This document shows positions 1 through 7,778 of a stretch of DNA of 64,000 bases, piece by piece (position 1 is the stretch's first letter; the number at the start of each line of letters is the position of its first letter). A program made the position numbers and the translations under genes. The notes under the pieces are model-generated. The model searched no databases and was not told where the DNA came from. It was given only the letters and a program-made list of their open reading frames with translations. This DNA is from Eubacterium sp. AF22-8LB (lineage in GTDB: Bacteria; Bacillota_I; Bacilli_A; Erysipelotrichales; Erysipelotrichaceae), in NCBI RefSeq assembly GCF_003458715.1, contig NZ_QRVI01000010.1, positions 14,425 to 78,424 of the forward strand, in the 5' to 3' direction.

Positions 1-76
1 GCCATTTTTGTTCTTCAAATATTTGTGCAATCGCATACGCAATATTCTTTTCATCATCTACAACCAATATATTCAT
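1..76 (-). CDS. Response regulator, N-terminal fragment (cut by window edge)
   Basis: The ATG at 76 opens a frame reading MNILVVDDEKNIAYAIAQIF and running off the left edge. The hydrophobic strand followed by an acidic DDE cluster is the start of a CheY-like receiver domain. It follows the next response regulator by 25 bp on the same strand, so it is probably the third gene of the operon that starts at 1293. The output domain lies outside the window. Confidence 0.75.
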   Translation of the reverse strand, partial: MNILVVDDEKNIAYAIAQIFEEQKW

Positions 77-101
77 AATTTAACACCCTTCTTTTATTAA
101 T

Positions 102-770
102 TTATATATTAACACACAGTTCCATGTTTTCCTCATTAATTTGAATGGAAACGCAAGACTGCAATGCCTTTAGCTTCCGATTTAAGTAGGATACATATAG
201 TGAAACTGTATTATGGTTCACATCTACACGATTTTGCCAAACTCTTTCAAGGACAAGCCATATAGGTAATGTATGAGATTTGCTTTTAATTAAGTATGAA
301 AGAATTTCACACTCATATTTAGATAATTGATATTTAATATTCTTATACGCCAAAGTCTCTTCCTTTTTATTTAAAAGAATATCTTGAAACTGCAGATACG
401 TATCGTCCACTACATTCTCTTTTAACATCACCTTCACACGAGCAATCAATTCCTTTGTAGAGAATGGCTTAGATAAATAGTCGTTGGCACCTAAATCAAA
501 ACCAGTAATCTTATCATCTACTTCATTTAAAGCACTCAGCAATAATACAGGAATACCCATTTTATTTTTTCGAATCGACGACAAGACTTCATACCCATTT
601 TTTTCAGGCATCATAATATCTAAAATCAAGCCATCATACATTTCTTTAGAAACTAAATGAATCGCACTATTTCCATCATAACATACATCACAATCATACC
701 CTGCATCCTCTAATACTGCCTGAAGTGCTCTAGCTAAGTTTACTTCATCATCCGCAATCAATAATCGCAT
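102..770 (-). CDS. OmpR/PhoB-family response regulator
   Basis: This 222-aa protein has a receiver domain (residues about 1-120) with the acidic pocket IADDE, the phosphoacceptor in GLILDIMMPEKNG and the conserved Lys in YLSKPF. A winged-helix output domain (about 125-220) follows, containing ILSYLIKSKS and HNTVSLYVSYLNRKL. It should bind tandem direct repeats upstream of target genes once phosphorylated. Its start at 770 nearly abuts the stop of the alarmone synthetase gene at 772, which indicates translational coupling. No histidine kinase is visible and may lie left of the window. TTAAG-type direct repeats upstream of nearby genes are candidate targets. Confidence 0.9.
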   Translation of the reverse strand: MRLLIADDEVNLARALQAVLEDAGYDCDVCYDGNSAIHLVSKEMYDGLILDIMMPEKNGYEVLSSIRKNKMGIPVLLLSALNEVDDKITGFDLGANDYLSKPFSTKELIARVKVMLKENVVDDTYLQFQDILLNKKEETLAYKNIKYQLSKYECEILSYLIKSKSHTLPIWLVLERVWQNRVDVNHNTVSLYVSYLNRKLKALQSCVSIQINEENMELCVNI

Positions 771-771
771 A

Positions 772-1293
772 TTATCCCTCGATTCTATCCTTAATGGTTT
801 GGAAAGATAAATCTAACGAAGCAATTTCATCAGCGCATCGTTTTAGTTCACTACGAATCAAAGCTTCTTCTAGTATGTTCTTCTTATAATGAATTTGATG
901 TTCTAGATTCGCCCAGAAGTCCAGTGCAATCGTTCGTACTTGAATTTCAACTAAGCAGCCATCCACCTCACAAATCACATGAAGACTTCGGTATCCACTT
1001 GGTTTTGGTTGTTTTAAATAATCTTTGATTTCTACGACATGAAACAAAGATGTAAGCCAATCTTTTATCTCATATATTTCGTCTACAAACGAACAAATGA
1101 TACGAACACCAATCACATCATGAAGAAATGAATAATTCTTTCCTACCTTATGTATAACACTATCTGGCGATTTGATTCTTGAAGTTGTGTATTGTATACA
1201 TTCTAATGAACTTGTTTCAATTGAACTCAACACAAAATCCAATACTTCTTTAAACCGTTCATAATCCATTCCATAAAACTCTTCATACGTCAT
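772..1293 (-). CDS. Small alarmone synthetase (RelP/YwaC-like GTP pyrophosphokinase)
   Basis: This 173-aa single-domain protein transfers pyrophosphate from ATP to GTP/GDP to make (p)ppGpp. Family motifs are clear: SRIKSPDSVIHK, DVIGVRIICSFVDEIYEI, KDYLKQPKPSGYRSLH and the synthetase signature VEIQVRTIALDFWANLEHQ. There is no HD hydrolase domain and no C-terminal regulatory region, so it is a small synthetase. It is somewhat shorter than the roughly 210-aa Bacillus proteins. It is the first gene of an operon with two response regulators, which would link a two-component signal to stringent-response output. The start at 1293 is preceded by GGTGA. Confidence 0.88.
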   Translation of the reverse strand: MTYEEFYGMDYERFKEVLDFVLSSIETSSLECIQYTTSRIKSPDSVIHKVGKNYSFLHDVIGVRIICSFVDEIYEIKDWLTSLFHVVEIKDYLKQPKPSGYRSLHVICEVDGCLVEIQVRTIALDFWANLEHQIHYKKNILEEALIRSELKRCADEIASLDLSFQTIKDRIEG

Positions 1294-1325
1294 ATAGTTA
1301 TCACCATTCTAAACATACTAAACAA

Positions 1326-1343
1326 GGCTTAAAAAAGGCTTAA
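1326..1343 (-). promoter_or_regulatory. Direct-repeat operator upstream of the alarmone/response-regulator operon
   Basis: Two copies of GGCTTAA (1326-1332 and 1337-1343) are spaced exactly 11 bp apart, about one helical turn, upstream of the start at 1293. On the coding strand they read TTAAGCC. Similar TTAAG repeats occur near 2955-2980 and 3100-3118. The layout suits an OmpR-type dimer. Autoregulation is inferred. Confidence 0.45.
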
Positions 1344-1370
1344 AAAAAGTTAGAGATTTGCTCTCTAACT
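1341..1370 (-). terminator. Terminator of the arylsulfotransferase-like gene
   Basis: A perfect 9-bp stem (agttagaga/tctctaact, 1348-1356 with 1362-1370) has a 5-nt loop and is followed on the minus strand by seven Ts. The stem overlaps the stop codon at 1365-1367. Confidence 0.85.
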
Positions 1371-2918
1371 AAAATAATATCCGTTGTAATCATAATAATA
1401 GATTCGATAAATAAAACGATTGTTTTTCTTGATACTGAATTGTTCTTCTAAATTTCCATCTGTATCATAGATAGACAATAGTCCGGCAATGCCAGAATCT
1501 ACGACAATATGATTTCCTAAATTCTGAGCGCTTGATACATAGGCACTAAATGGCACTTCAAATGAATTCACTAAAGTGTATGTACCTTCATTTTCATCAA
1601 CCAAATATTGATAATAATAGGATGTTGTCCCTTCTAGAATACTTGTTTGAATCCCTTTATTCACTGTCCAATCATAATCGGTTCTTGTCGTTGAATAGCC
1701 AAAGTTATTGTCAAACATATACAAATAATATTGACCCGATACTAGTGAATCATCTTCCATATAAGTGACAGTATGTTGTCCTCCACTTGTTAAAAAGTCC
1801 CCTACTTTTGTATATAAATAGTCCGTATAATCTGTATCTTTCCAGAAATCTTCATTTCCAATGATATAACCAATGTTTGGATTTGTGCTTAAATCATTTA
1901 TTTTAATAATCGAGCTTGTTTCTCTAGAAGAAAGAATTGCACTATCATCACTTAGATATTGAAGTGTATTAATATGCATCCAATCCCATTTAGAACCTTC
2001 TTTGTGATTTGTACTTTCTTTATAGCTTCCAAATAAATCTTCTAAATCTAAAAGCTCTGTTACTTCTTCGCTATCCACATCCACTTTAATAATGCAGTCT
2101 TCAACACTATTCTTTTCTTCATTTGTAGCTAATAAAATCAAATTTCCATCATTATCAAATTGATAATCATGATGAACGATATAGTTTCCTAAATTATATA
2201 CGTGTTCAATCATTGCTAAATGATTCATTGCGACCATACGATGTGTTGAAACACTCATATATAATGTTTGATTCTGTATCAACATACGATGTGAGCGATA
2301 TCCAATAATAGGGATTTCTGATCGCAAAATGCCATTTGTATCATACATATAGACAAAATCCTGATCATCTGAATCATTTCCTAATAAGGTATATAGGCCA
2401 TTGCCTAAATCTTGTTTAGAACCAGACACTCTTTTCAATTGGATATCCTCATCGCCTAATAAAGAGCCCATATCATAGGTTTTCATCACACTTTGACTTG
2501 TATCATCCTTATAAGTTGCCGTAAAAGTGATTGTATTTGTACAATTTGGAATCAACCCAATCAATTGAAATTCATGTTCCTTTTGATACGTCTTAGCCTG
2601 ATATGCCGTAGCCGTAAAGTCTGCATAGTCTGCACAACTTACAATATATGTTATTTTGGCAGCTTTCGATGTATTAAAATAAACATACATCGATTGTGTA
2701 TTGGTTGAAAAAGGATTGTATTTCATAAATATATTCTGAAGTGTGTAATTTCCATTTCCCTTTTCATTTTCTAAGTTTGATAATGCCTGTTCTTGAAACT
2801 CTGTAGTATAAATATCATTGATTGTCACTTTAGACTTGTCATCTTTATAAATGCCATAGCCAACACTTAAGCCAATCACTAATATAAATACCAATATGTT
2901 TCCGAGCTTTTTCTTCAT
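1365..2918 (-). CDS. Exported arylsulfotransferase (ASST)-family protein
   Basis: This 517-aa protein has an N-terminal hydrophobic anchor or signal (residues about 7-23, ILVFILVIGLSVGYG). The body resembles the arylsulfate sulfotransferase beta-propeller family: repeated DNDGN/YDTNGIL blades, HHDYQFDNDGN, WDWMHINTLQYLSDDSAILSSRE and GGQHTVTYM. Family members transfer sulfate between phenolic compounds using an active-site His. The activity here is unproven and the protein may instead have a sensing or binding role. It is monocistronic, with its own terminator and an upstream tandem CTTAA array, so it may be controlled by the neighbouring response regulators. Confidence 0.72.
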   Translation of the reverse strand: MKKKLGNILVFILVIGLSVGYGIYKDDKSKVTINDIYTTEFQEQALSNLENEKGNGNYTLQNIFMKYNPFSTNTQSMYVYFNTSKAAKITYIVSCADYADFTATAYQAKTYQKEHEFQLIGLIPNCTNTITFTATYKDDTSQSVMKTYDMGSLLGDEDIQLKRVSGSKQDLGNGLYTLLGNDSDDQDFVYMYDTNGILRSEIPIIGYRSHRMLIQNQTLYMSVSTHRMVAMNHLAMIEHVYNLGNYIVHHDYQFDNDGNLILLATNEEKNSVEDCIIKVDVDSEEVTELLDLEDLFGSYKESTNHKEGSKWDWMHINTLQYLSDDSAILSSRETSSIIKINDLSTNPNIGYIIGNEDFWKDTDYTDYLYTKVGDFLTSGGQHTVTYMEDDSLVSGQYYLYMFDNNFGYSTTRTDYDWTVNKGIQTSILEGTTSYYYQYLVDENEGTYTLVNSFEVPFSAYVSSAQNLGNHIVVDSGIAGLLSIYDTDGNLEEQFSIKKNNRFIYRIYYYDYNGYYFS

Positions 2919-2954
2919 AAAAAATTCACCTCGGCAACATTTTATTACGTTTTT

Positions 2955-2980
2955 CTTAAGATTTCCTTAATTTTTCTTAA
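2955..2980 (-). promoter_or_regulatory. Tandem CTTAA repeats upstream of the ASST-like gene
   Basis: CTTAA occurs at 2955-2959, 2966-2970 and 2976-2980, with 10-11-bp periodicity, about 40-60 bp upstream of the start at 2918. This fits an OmpR/PhoB-type binding array. The assignment to a particular regulator is inferred. Confidence 0.45.
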
Positions 2981-3099
2981 TTTTTAACATTTATTCAAAA
3001 ATGTGCACAAAAAAAGAAATAGACAGCTGATTATCATAAGGGCATGAAAAGTATAATCTATTAGAACCGCCTATTTCGTTTGCAGTATATGATGGAAAG

Positions 3100-3118
3100 C
3101 TTAAATGAACCTTAAATG
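3100..3118 (+). promoter_or_regulatory. Direct repeat CTTAAATG upstream of the LURP-one-like gene
   Basis: Two exact CTTAAATG copies (3100-3107, 3111-3118) lie 11 bp apart, followed by an AT-rich segment and the start at 3158. They resemble the TTAAG half-sites at 1326-1343 and 2955-2980. Confidence 0.4.
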
Positions 3119-3157
3119 TTTTATTCTTTCTCATGATATAATTTTTATGGTGATACT

Positions 3158-3643
3158 ATGAAATTAATATTTAAACAAAGATTCTTCTCCTGGTTTGACA
3201 GCTATGATATTTATGATGAATCAGGTCGTGTTGTATATCAAGTCGAAGGAAAACTTTCTTGGGGACATAAACTAGTCATTTATGATCGAAATAGAAACGA
3301 AGTGGGTACTGTATTAGAAAAGGTGATGACTTTACTTCCTAAATTTGAAATGTATAAAAATAATGAATATATAGGATGTTTATCGAAAGAATTATCCTTC
3401 TTTTTACCCCACTACAACATTGACTATAATGGATGGCATATTGATGGAACTCTTACAGAATGGAATTATACAATTGTTGATGCGAACTATATGCCTATAG
3501 CTATTATTAGTAAAGAAATATTTAATCTAACGGATACCTATGTGATTGATGTCAAAGATCCAGAAAATTCATTAGATGCACTTATGTTTGTCTTGGCAAT
3601 CGATGCAGAAAAGTGTTCTAGAAACAAGCGGCAAAATTATTAG
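3158..3643 (+). CDS. LURP-one-related (tubby-like fold) protein
   Basis: This 161-aa soluble protein shows the repeating beta-strand pattern of the LURP-one-related/YxjI family: an opening KLIFKQRFFSWFDSYDIYDESGRVVYQV, then GHKLVIYDRNRNEVGTV, a central DGTLTEWNYTIVD and a closing TDTYVIDVKDPENSLDALMFVLAID. The biochemical role of the bacterial members is not established. It is monocistronic, and the direct repeat just upstream links it tentatively to the neighbouring response regulators. No signal peptide or membrane segment is seen. Confidence 0.75.
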   Translation: MKLIFKQRFFSWFDSYDIYDESGRVVYQVEGKLSWGHKLVIYDRNRNEVGTVLEKVMTLLPKFEMYKNNEYIGCLSKELSFFLPHYNIDYNGWHIDGTLTEWNYTIVDANYMPIAIISKEIFNLTDTYVIDVKDPENSLDALMFVLAIDAEKCSRNKRQNY

Positions 3644-3653
3644 CACTCACCTA

Positions 3654-3710
3654 TTGACTGTGCCAAAAATTTGTACTATGATATTAGCAGTTAAAAGAAA
3701 TAAGTGCTAA
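3654..3710 (+). promoter_or_regulatory. Sigma-A promoter with CIRCE-like HrcA operator before hsp20
   Basis: TTGACT (3654-3659) and TATGAT (3677-3682) are separated by 17 bp. Directly downstream is TTAGCAGTT-N9-AAGTGCTAA (3684-3710), which matches the CIRCE consensus TTAGCACTC-N9-GAGTGCTAA except in the inner bases. An extra perfect half-site TTAGCACTC sits upstream at 3640-3648. The operator covers the expected transcription start, as for HrcA repression. The strong AGGAGG site lies at 3710-3715. Confidence 0.75.
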
Positions 3711-3722
3711 GGAGGATTCAAT

Positions 3723-4109
3723 ATGCGCTATTACCCTAATTATTTTGATGACTTTTTCAATGATACTAAAAAACAAGATACAAATACTGTATTAAGAACA
3801 GACATTTATGAAAAGGATGGCTACTATCAGATCTGCATGGAGGTTTGTGGGATTCAAAAAGAAAATATTCAAATCGAATTGAAAGATGGATATTTAAAGA
3901 TTACAGCTACTCGTAATATAAATAAAGAAAATACGCGTGTGATTCGTCAGGAACGATTCACAGGTTCTTATTCTCGTTCTTTCTATATCGGTGAAGGTTA
4001 CAAGCAAGAAGATATCAAAGCTCGTTTTGAAAATGGTGAATTGTTCATTTTATTACCTACAAAACCTGTTAAGCGTGAAGAAGAAACAAGATACATTAAT
4101 ATCCAATAA
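3723..4109 (+). CDS. Hsp20/alpha-crystallin small heat-shock protein
   Basis: This 128-aa protein is typical in length for a bacterial sHSP. The alpha-crystallin domain (residues about 22-115) includes LRTDIYEKDGYYQICMEVCG, the GYLKI strand and ENGELFILLP, equivalent to the conserved A-x-x-x-n-G-v-L motif. It acts as an ATP-independent holdase that oligomerises around unfolding clients in the cytoplasm. An AGGAGG site sits 7 bp before the ATG. Expression is probably HrcA-controlled through the CIRCE-like operator upstream. A terminator follows immediately. Confidence 0.95.
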   Translation: MRYYPNYFDDFFNDTKKQDTNTVLRTDIYEKDGYYQICMEVCGIQKENIQIELKDGYLKITATRNINKENTRVIRQERFTGSYSRSFYIGEGYKQEDIKARFENGELFILLPTKPVKREEETRYINIQ

Positions 4110-4136
4110 TGAGGGACTTGCGTCTCTCATTTTTTT
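4110..4136 (+). terminator. Terminator of hsp20
   Basis: The stem tgagggac/gtctctca (4110-4117 with 4122-4129, one G-U pair) has a 4-nt loop and is followed by seven Ts. Confidence 0.85.
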
Positions 4137-4173
4137 GATTATACTTATGGTTAATCAAGTGGAGGTACAAACA

Positions 4174-5580
4174 ATGAGTGTATTAGATGAAAATGTTGCG
4201 ATCTTCAAATATTTTGAAGAAATCTCAAAAATTCCTCATGGATCATTTCATGAAGAAAAAATCGCAGACTATGTAGAAAGCTTTGCGAAAGAACATCAGT
4301 TTAAATATGTTCGCGATGACATGAACAATGTGATTATTTATAAGAAGGCTACACCAGGCTATGAAAATCACGATACTGTAATGTTACAAGCACATATGGA
4401 TATGGTTTGTGAGAAGAACAATAATGTTGATTTTGATTTTGAAACCGATAGCTTAAACCTATATGTAGAGGATGGCTGGTTAAAAGCGAAAGGAACAACA
4501 TTAGGTGCCGATGATGGATTTGGAGTTAGCTACATGTTAGCCATTCTTAGTGATGATACTCTAAAACATCCAAACTTAGAATGCGTATTTACGGTACAAG
4601 AAGAAGTAGGTCTATTAGGATCTATTAATTTAAAGAAAGAATACTTCAATGCCAAAAAGATGATTGGTCTTGATGGGGGTGGTGAAGTTAGTACTTGCAC
4701 CACAACAAGTGGTGGTCGCTATGCCTATGTGAATAAGACATGCACGTTTGAAGACGTAAATAAGCCGACATATAAGCTTACTGTTAAAGGTTTAGATGGA
4801 GGTCATTCAGGTGCTTGCATTGATCAAGAAAAGGGTAACTCAATTAAAATCTTATTTAGAGTTCTACAAACATTAAAAGATCTTCAAATCGTATCTGTAA
4901 ATGGTGGTCTGAAAGAAAATGCGATTCCTAGAGAAGCAGAAGCTACTTTCGTTTCAGACATCAAGCCAAATATAGATCAAATCGTGGCTGATTTAAAAAC
5001 AGAATTTGAATTTAGTGATAGTAAACTTGATATCCAATTGAAAGAAACAGAGAAAGTCACTCAAGCCTTTACTTCAAAGGATACAAACGAATTGATTACA
5101 CTATACTATTTATTACCAAATGGTTTACAGCATAAATCTATGGCCATTGAAGGATTAACATTGGCATCCTTAAACTTAGGTAAATTAAGAACCGAAGAAA
5201 ATGAAGTCAAATGTGCTTTCTGTATTCGTTCCCCATTAGAATCTATGAAAGATGAATTAGGTAACAAAATCAAAATGATTGCGCAATTATGTAATGCGAG
5301 TGAACATGAAGATACAAACTTCTGTGGTTGGAACTATGAAGCGAACAGTCCATTAAGAGAAAAATTAAAAGAAGTCTTAGAAAGACAAGGCATAGAAATG
5401 GAAACGGAAGCATCTCACGGAGGAATGGAAACGGGTATTCTAAAAGGCTTGCTTCCAGATTTAGATATCATCACATACGGACCTATTGCCCAAGGTTGTC
5501 ATACTCCTGAAGAAAAGCTAAACCTAGAATCTTTTAAAAAAGCCTATAAAAATCTATGTGATTTAATTGCCGAATTGTAA
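4174..5580 (+). CDS. pepD: Aminoacyl-histidine dipeptidase (M20 family)
   Basis: This 468-aa M20-family metallopeptidase hydrolyses Xaa-His and other dipeptides in the cytoplasm. The metal ligand motif is HMDMVCEKN, followed by TTLGADDGFGVSYMLAI, the catalytic/metal pair in FTVQEEVGLLGS and LDGGGEVSTCTTTSGG, typical of the PepD group. The C-terminal MGSHGG-like part is ASHGGMETGIL, and the final ligand is in GCHTPEEKLN. An in-frame ATG exists at 3991 inside hsp20, but the ATG at 4174 has GGAGG at 4161-4165 and matches family length, so 4174 is preferred. The gene is monocistronic with its own terminator. Confidence 0.93.
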   Translation: MSVLDENVAIFKYFEEISKIPHGSFHEEKIADYVESFAKEHQFKYVRDDMNNVIIYKKATPGYENHDTVMLQAHMDMVCEKNNNVDFDFETDSLNLYVEDGWLKAKGTTLGADDGFGVSYMLAILSDDTLKHPNLECVFTVQEEVGLLGSINLKKEYFNAKKMIGLDGGGEVSTCTTTSGGRYAYVNKTCTFEDVNKPTYKLTVKGLDGGHSGACIDQEKGNSIKILFRVLQTLKDLQIVSVNGGLKENAIPREAEATFVSDIKPNIDQIVADLKTEFEFSDSKLDIQLKETEKVTQAFTSKDTNELITLYYLLPNGLQHKSMAIEGLTLASLNLGKLRTEENEVKCAFCIRSPLESMKDELGNKIKMIAQLCNASEHEDTNFCGWNYEANSPLREKLKEVLERQGIEMETEASHGGMETGILKGLLPDLDIITYGPIAQGCHTPEEKLNLESFKKAYKNLCDLIAEL

Positions 5581-5604
5581 GAGAAGTCTTGAACTTCTCT
5601 TTTA
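5581..5604 (+). terminator. Terminator of pepD
   Basis: The stem gagaagt/acttctc (5581-5587 with 5593-5599) is followed by TTTTATTTT and begins directly after the pepD stop codon. Confidence 0.85.
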
Positions 5605-5612
5605 TTTTGTGC

Positions 5613-5618
5613 TATAAT
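5613..5618 (+). promoter_or_regulatory. -10 box of the tRNA promoter
   Basis: A perfect TATAAT lies 12 bp before the mature tRNA. A possible -35 TTGAAC (5589-5594, 18-bp spacer) overlaps the pepD terminator. Confidence 0.55.
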
Positions 5619-5630
5619 ATTTAAGCACAT

Positions 5631-5705
5631 GGCGCGTTCGGCAAGCGGTTAAGCCACAGCCCTCTCAAGGCTGTATCACGGGTTCGAATCCCGTACGCGC
5701 TCCCA
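5631..5705 (+). tRNA. tRNA-Glu (anticodon CTC)
   Basis: This is a 75-nt cloverleaf including an encoded CCA. The acceptor arms are ggcgcgt/acgcgct, the D-arm contains GCAAGCGGTTAAG, the anticodon stem is cagcc/ggctg with loop CTCTCAA (anticodon CTC), and the T-arm is ACGGGTTCGAATCCCGT. The D-arm resembles Firmicute tRNA-Glu. The G1-U72 pair and the discriminator C are unusual but tolerable. Confidence 0.92.
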
Positions 5706-5796
5706 TTAATTTTATTGATCGAACTGCTGCTTAGCTTTCGATGCCGAAAAAGCATAGTAAAAAGCATTATAAAAGTGGCTGTGAGATATAGGTGGA

Positions 5797-5858
5797 CCGA
5801 AAACGAATGAACAATGATTTGACGGTCAAATCATTCGCTTTTGGTTTTTTTTATTTTG
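5797..5858 (+). terminator. Long hairpin with T-tract downstream of tRNA-Glu
   Basis: A 14-bp stem with one mismatch pairs ccgaaaacgaatga (5797-5810) with 5831-5844. It encloses a second palindrome, aatgatttgac/ggtcaaatcatt, and is followed by eight Ts. It may end tRNA or read-through transcription. Confidence 0.7.
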
Positions 5859-5927
5859 CTATTGCAAAACCCATATCACCAAGCATATTCTAGTTTAAAC
5901 AACTCTATTCAATTTTATAAAACTAAA

Positions 5928-6088
5928 AAAGGACCACTATTAACCTATTGATTTAGCAGTCCTTTGAAATATTTGATACTTAACATCTTGAAATAATTCT
6001 AAAGAATGATAGAATTATAGTATCAAATGGTTCCACCAAACCATTGGTCATCCCTCCAGAGGTTGGTTCCCTCGTGGAGTTTTTTTTA
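5928..6088 (+). ncRNA. Candidate structured small RNA with intrinsic terminator
   Basis: No ORF is present in this stretch. Three stacked elements are visible. The first is a hairpin aaaggac/gtccttt (5928-5934, 5959-5965). The second is a perfect 10-bp stem atttgatact/agtatcaaat (5971-5980, 6019-6028) enclosing an 8-bp stem ataattct/agaattat (5993-6000, 6011-6018). The last is a terminator hairpin CTCCAGAGG/CCTCGTGGAG ending in eight Ts (about 6053-6087). A weak -10, TATAAA (5916-5921), lies just upstream. I do not recognise the RNA class. It lies outside the inverted-repeat segment carrying abiF. Confidence 0.55.
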
Positions 6089-6241
6089 TCCAATTTAGCT
6101 CTGTTTAAATTCTACCACCTACAAGGTGGATGTACAATAGAAAAAATAACAAGAAGCCGAAAAAGGCGTTTAAAATAAGCTTTTATCCTATCCAACAACA
6201 TATAAGCATGCTAATTACTTTATATAAAGGCATATAAATAA

Positions 6242-6284
6242 AGGCTCTAGCCAATATTCAAATATCGACTAAAGCCTCTTTTTA
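6242..6284. terminator. Bidirectional hairpin terminator
   Basis: The stem aggctctag/ctaaagcct (6242-6250, 6269-6277) has T-rich tails on both strands. On the minus strand it follows the stop of the interrupted small gene at 6289. Confidence 0.6.
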
Positions 6285-6334
6285 TTAAGATTGTGAGATT
6301 CCATAAGCTTGTTCATACAATTCCATAAGGTTGG

Positions 6335-6342
6335 CATCTACT
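6335..6342. repeat. Target-site duplication, left copy
   Basis: CATCTACT directly abuts the left inverted repeat at 6343. An identical copy is found at 7900-7907, abutting the right inverted repeat. Confidence 0.8.
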
Positions 6343-6561
6343 GGTTCTAGTAAAAGAATTAGGACCTATATTTAGGCATTAAACCATTTTCTCCAATAGC
6401 CATTTCAAGCAAAGAACTTAAAAAGAAGTTATTAAACCATCCGAAATTAAAAGAAGGAATATTAGAACTTATAGGCTTAAAATAGCATTTATTACGTTTA
6501 GTAATATAACCACTTTCATGGTAAAATAGAAACGGTTACAATATGAGAAAGTGTGAATTAA

Positions 6562-7593
6562 ATGAGTGAAACAGGTACAAATTATAAAACATATATGACT
6601 ATTGATGAACAAATAGAATATTTAAAAGAGAGTAAAAAAATTGTCGTTGATGATGAAGACAGACATTATTTTGAAGAGCGAAATTACATTTCTTTGATTA
6701 ATCCATACAAAGAATATTTTTCAACGGGGAGAAATAATAAAGGAAAGTTGGTTTATAAAAAAGAAGCAAATTTTAAAGAATTGATAAATCTAATAAACAT
6801 AGATGATAAATTTGCAAAAAAGCTTTATGAAGCAATCGGCTATTTCGAGAGAAAGTTAAAAAATGTTCTGTTTTCAGAAATCTGTAAATTATATATAGAT
6901 AATGAAGAAAAAGATATTCATTGTATTTCTTATGTGAGTGAAATACAATCGTTTATAACAAAACAGACCGAGCTTTCTCCACAGTTTTGTTCAAATTTTA
7001 ATTATTTATATGTAACAGAAAAGGGAAATATTAAGAAAATAATTGATAATTACAATATTAAAAGAAAAACTGATGTTTTGATTCATATTTATAAAATTGC
7101 AACAAATTCTAGCATAGATGGAAGTGAATTAGAAGATTATGAAGAATGTTCGAATAAATTAATTCGACATTGTTATAAAAAACAACAAATAGTTCCTTTA
7201 TGGATTATTCCTAATGCTTTGACTATGGGAGAATTACAAACGCTATTTTTGATGCTTCCTGATGAACCTCAAAAAAAGATAATATCGAAAATAATGAATA
7301 TAGATACAACTAAAGTAAGTTCAAAAAACGTCGTTGCTTTTGCTGGACAGATTGAGCAAATTAGAAAATTAAGAAATATTGTAAATCATTATGAACCAGT
7401 TCTCCCCTTTTTAATGTCTGAGATTAAAACAAAAAAAATTGAACAATCTCAATTGTTTACTACACTAGAAATTTTATTTAAAATATACCCTATTGTTGAT
7501 ATAAAACCTGATGAAATCCAAGCTAAAATAAATCCATCTAACGCAAAAATTATACGTATTCTTAACGTTATGTACAAAAGCATATTATCGTAA
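6562..7593 (+). CDS. AbiF/AbiD-type (Abi_2) abortive infection HEPN protein
   Basis: This 343-aa protein belongs to the Abi_2 family. The N-terminal signature is MTIDEQIEYLKESKKIVVDDE, then YFEERNYISLINPYKEYF and FKELINLINIDDKFAKKLYEAIGYFERKLKN. The C-terminal half has a HEPN RNase motif R-x4-H at residues 271-276 (RNIVNH). Abi_2 proteins act in phage abortive infection. From memory, AbiF loci are reported as RNA toxin-antitoxin pairs with an adjacent structured RNA and as relatives of Cas13. Here a convergent small RNA with its own promoter and terminator lies 110 bp downstream within the same mobile segment. The Shine-Dalgarno is weak (gagaaag), which suggests low expression. Confidence 0.85.
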   Translation: MSETGTNYKTYMTIDEQIEYLKESKKIVVDDEDRHYFEERNYISLINPYKEYFSTGRNNKGKLVYKKEANFKELINLINIDDKFAKKLYEAIGYFERKLKNVLFSEICKLYIDNEEKDIHCISYVSEIQSFITKQTELSPQFCSNFNYLYVTEKGNIKKIIDNYNIKRKTDVLIHIYKIATNSSIDGSELEDYEECSNKLIRHCYKKQQIVPLWIIPNALTMGELQTLFLMLPDEPQKKIISKIMNIDTTKVSSKNVVAFAGQIEQIRKLRNIVNHYEPVLPFLMSEIKTKKIEQSQLFTTLEILFKIYPIVDIKPDEIQAKINPSNAKIIRILNVMYKSILS

Positions 7594-7600
7594 AATATAA

Positions 7601-7635
7601 AAAGTTGTGGCCGATTTAACTGTCATAACTTTTTT
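7601..7635 (+). terminator. Terminator of abiF
   Basis: The stem aaagttgtg/cataacttt (7601-7609 with 7624-7632, one G-U pair) ends in six Ts. It begins 8 bp after the stop codon. Confidence 0.75.
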
Positions 7636-7699
7636 CATATTTAAAATTTGATAGGGATAAATAAGCCTTTAAAGTTTAAAGGGTTTTCTTTGTCTAATT

Positions 7700-7778
7700 T
7701 AGATAAAATAAAAGGCAAACCCTAATGATTGGTTACATTAGTGATTCGCCAGTTTGTGACCCCTGGTCACCTTCGTCA
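7700..7778 (-). ncRNA. Small RNA convergent with abiF (candidate RNA antitoxin)
   Basis: A near-consensus minus-strand promoter is visible: TTGCAC (7807-7812), a 17-bp spacer and TATATT (7784-7789). The transcript of about 75 nt begins near 7778. It contains a perfect hairpin GTGACC-AGG-GGTCAC (7757-7771) and a second hairpin GGCGAATCACTAATG/CATTAGGGTTTGCC (7714-7750) followed by TTTTATTTT. No credible ORF is encoded. It lies inside the same inverted-repeat segment as abiF, so the two travel together. The antitoxin role is inferred from reported AbiF-RNA pairs. Confidence 0.65.

Noticed and set aside
3991..4173. In-frame extension of pepD upstream to an ATG inside hsp20
   Set aside because: The ATG at 4174 has a strong GGAGG site and gives the normal family length. 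The extension crosses the hsp20 terminator.
5928..6088. T-box or other known riboswitch
   Set aside because: No T-box motif, specifier loop or downstream aminoacyl-tRNA gene is present, and the transcript ends in a terminator far from any start codon.
6363..6548. Minus-strand open stretch of about 60 codons inside the abiF element as a transposase remnant
   Set aside because: It has no start codon, its composition is AT-driven, and there is no motif I recognise. It is mentioned only as a possible relic.
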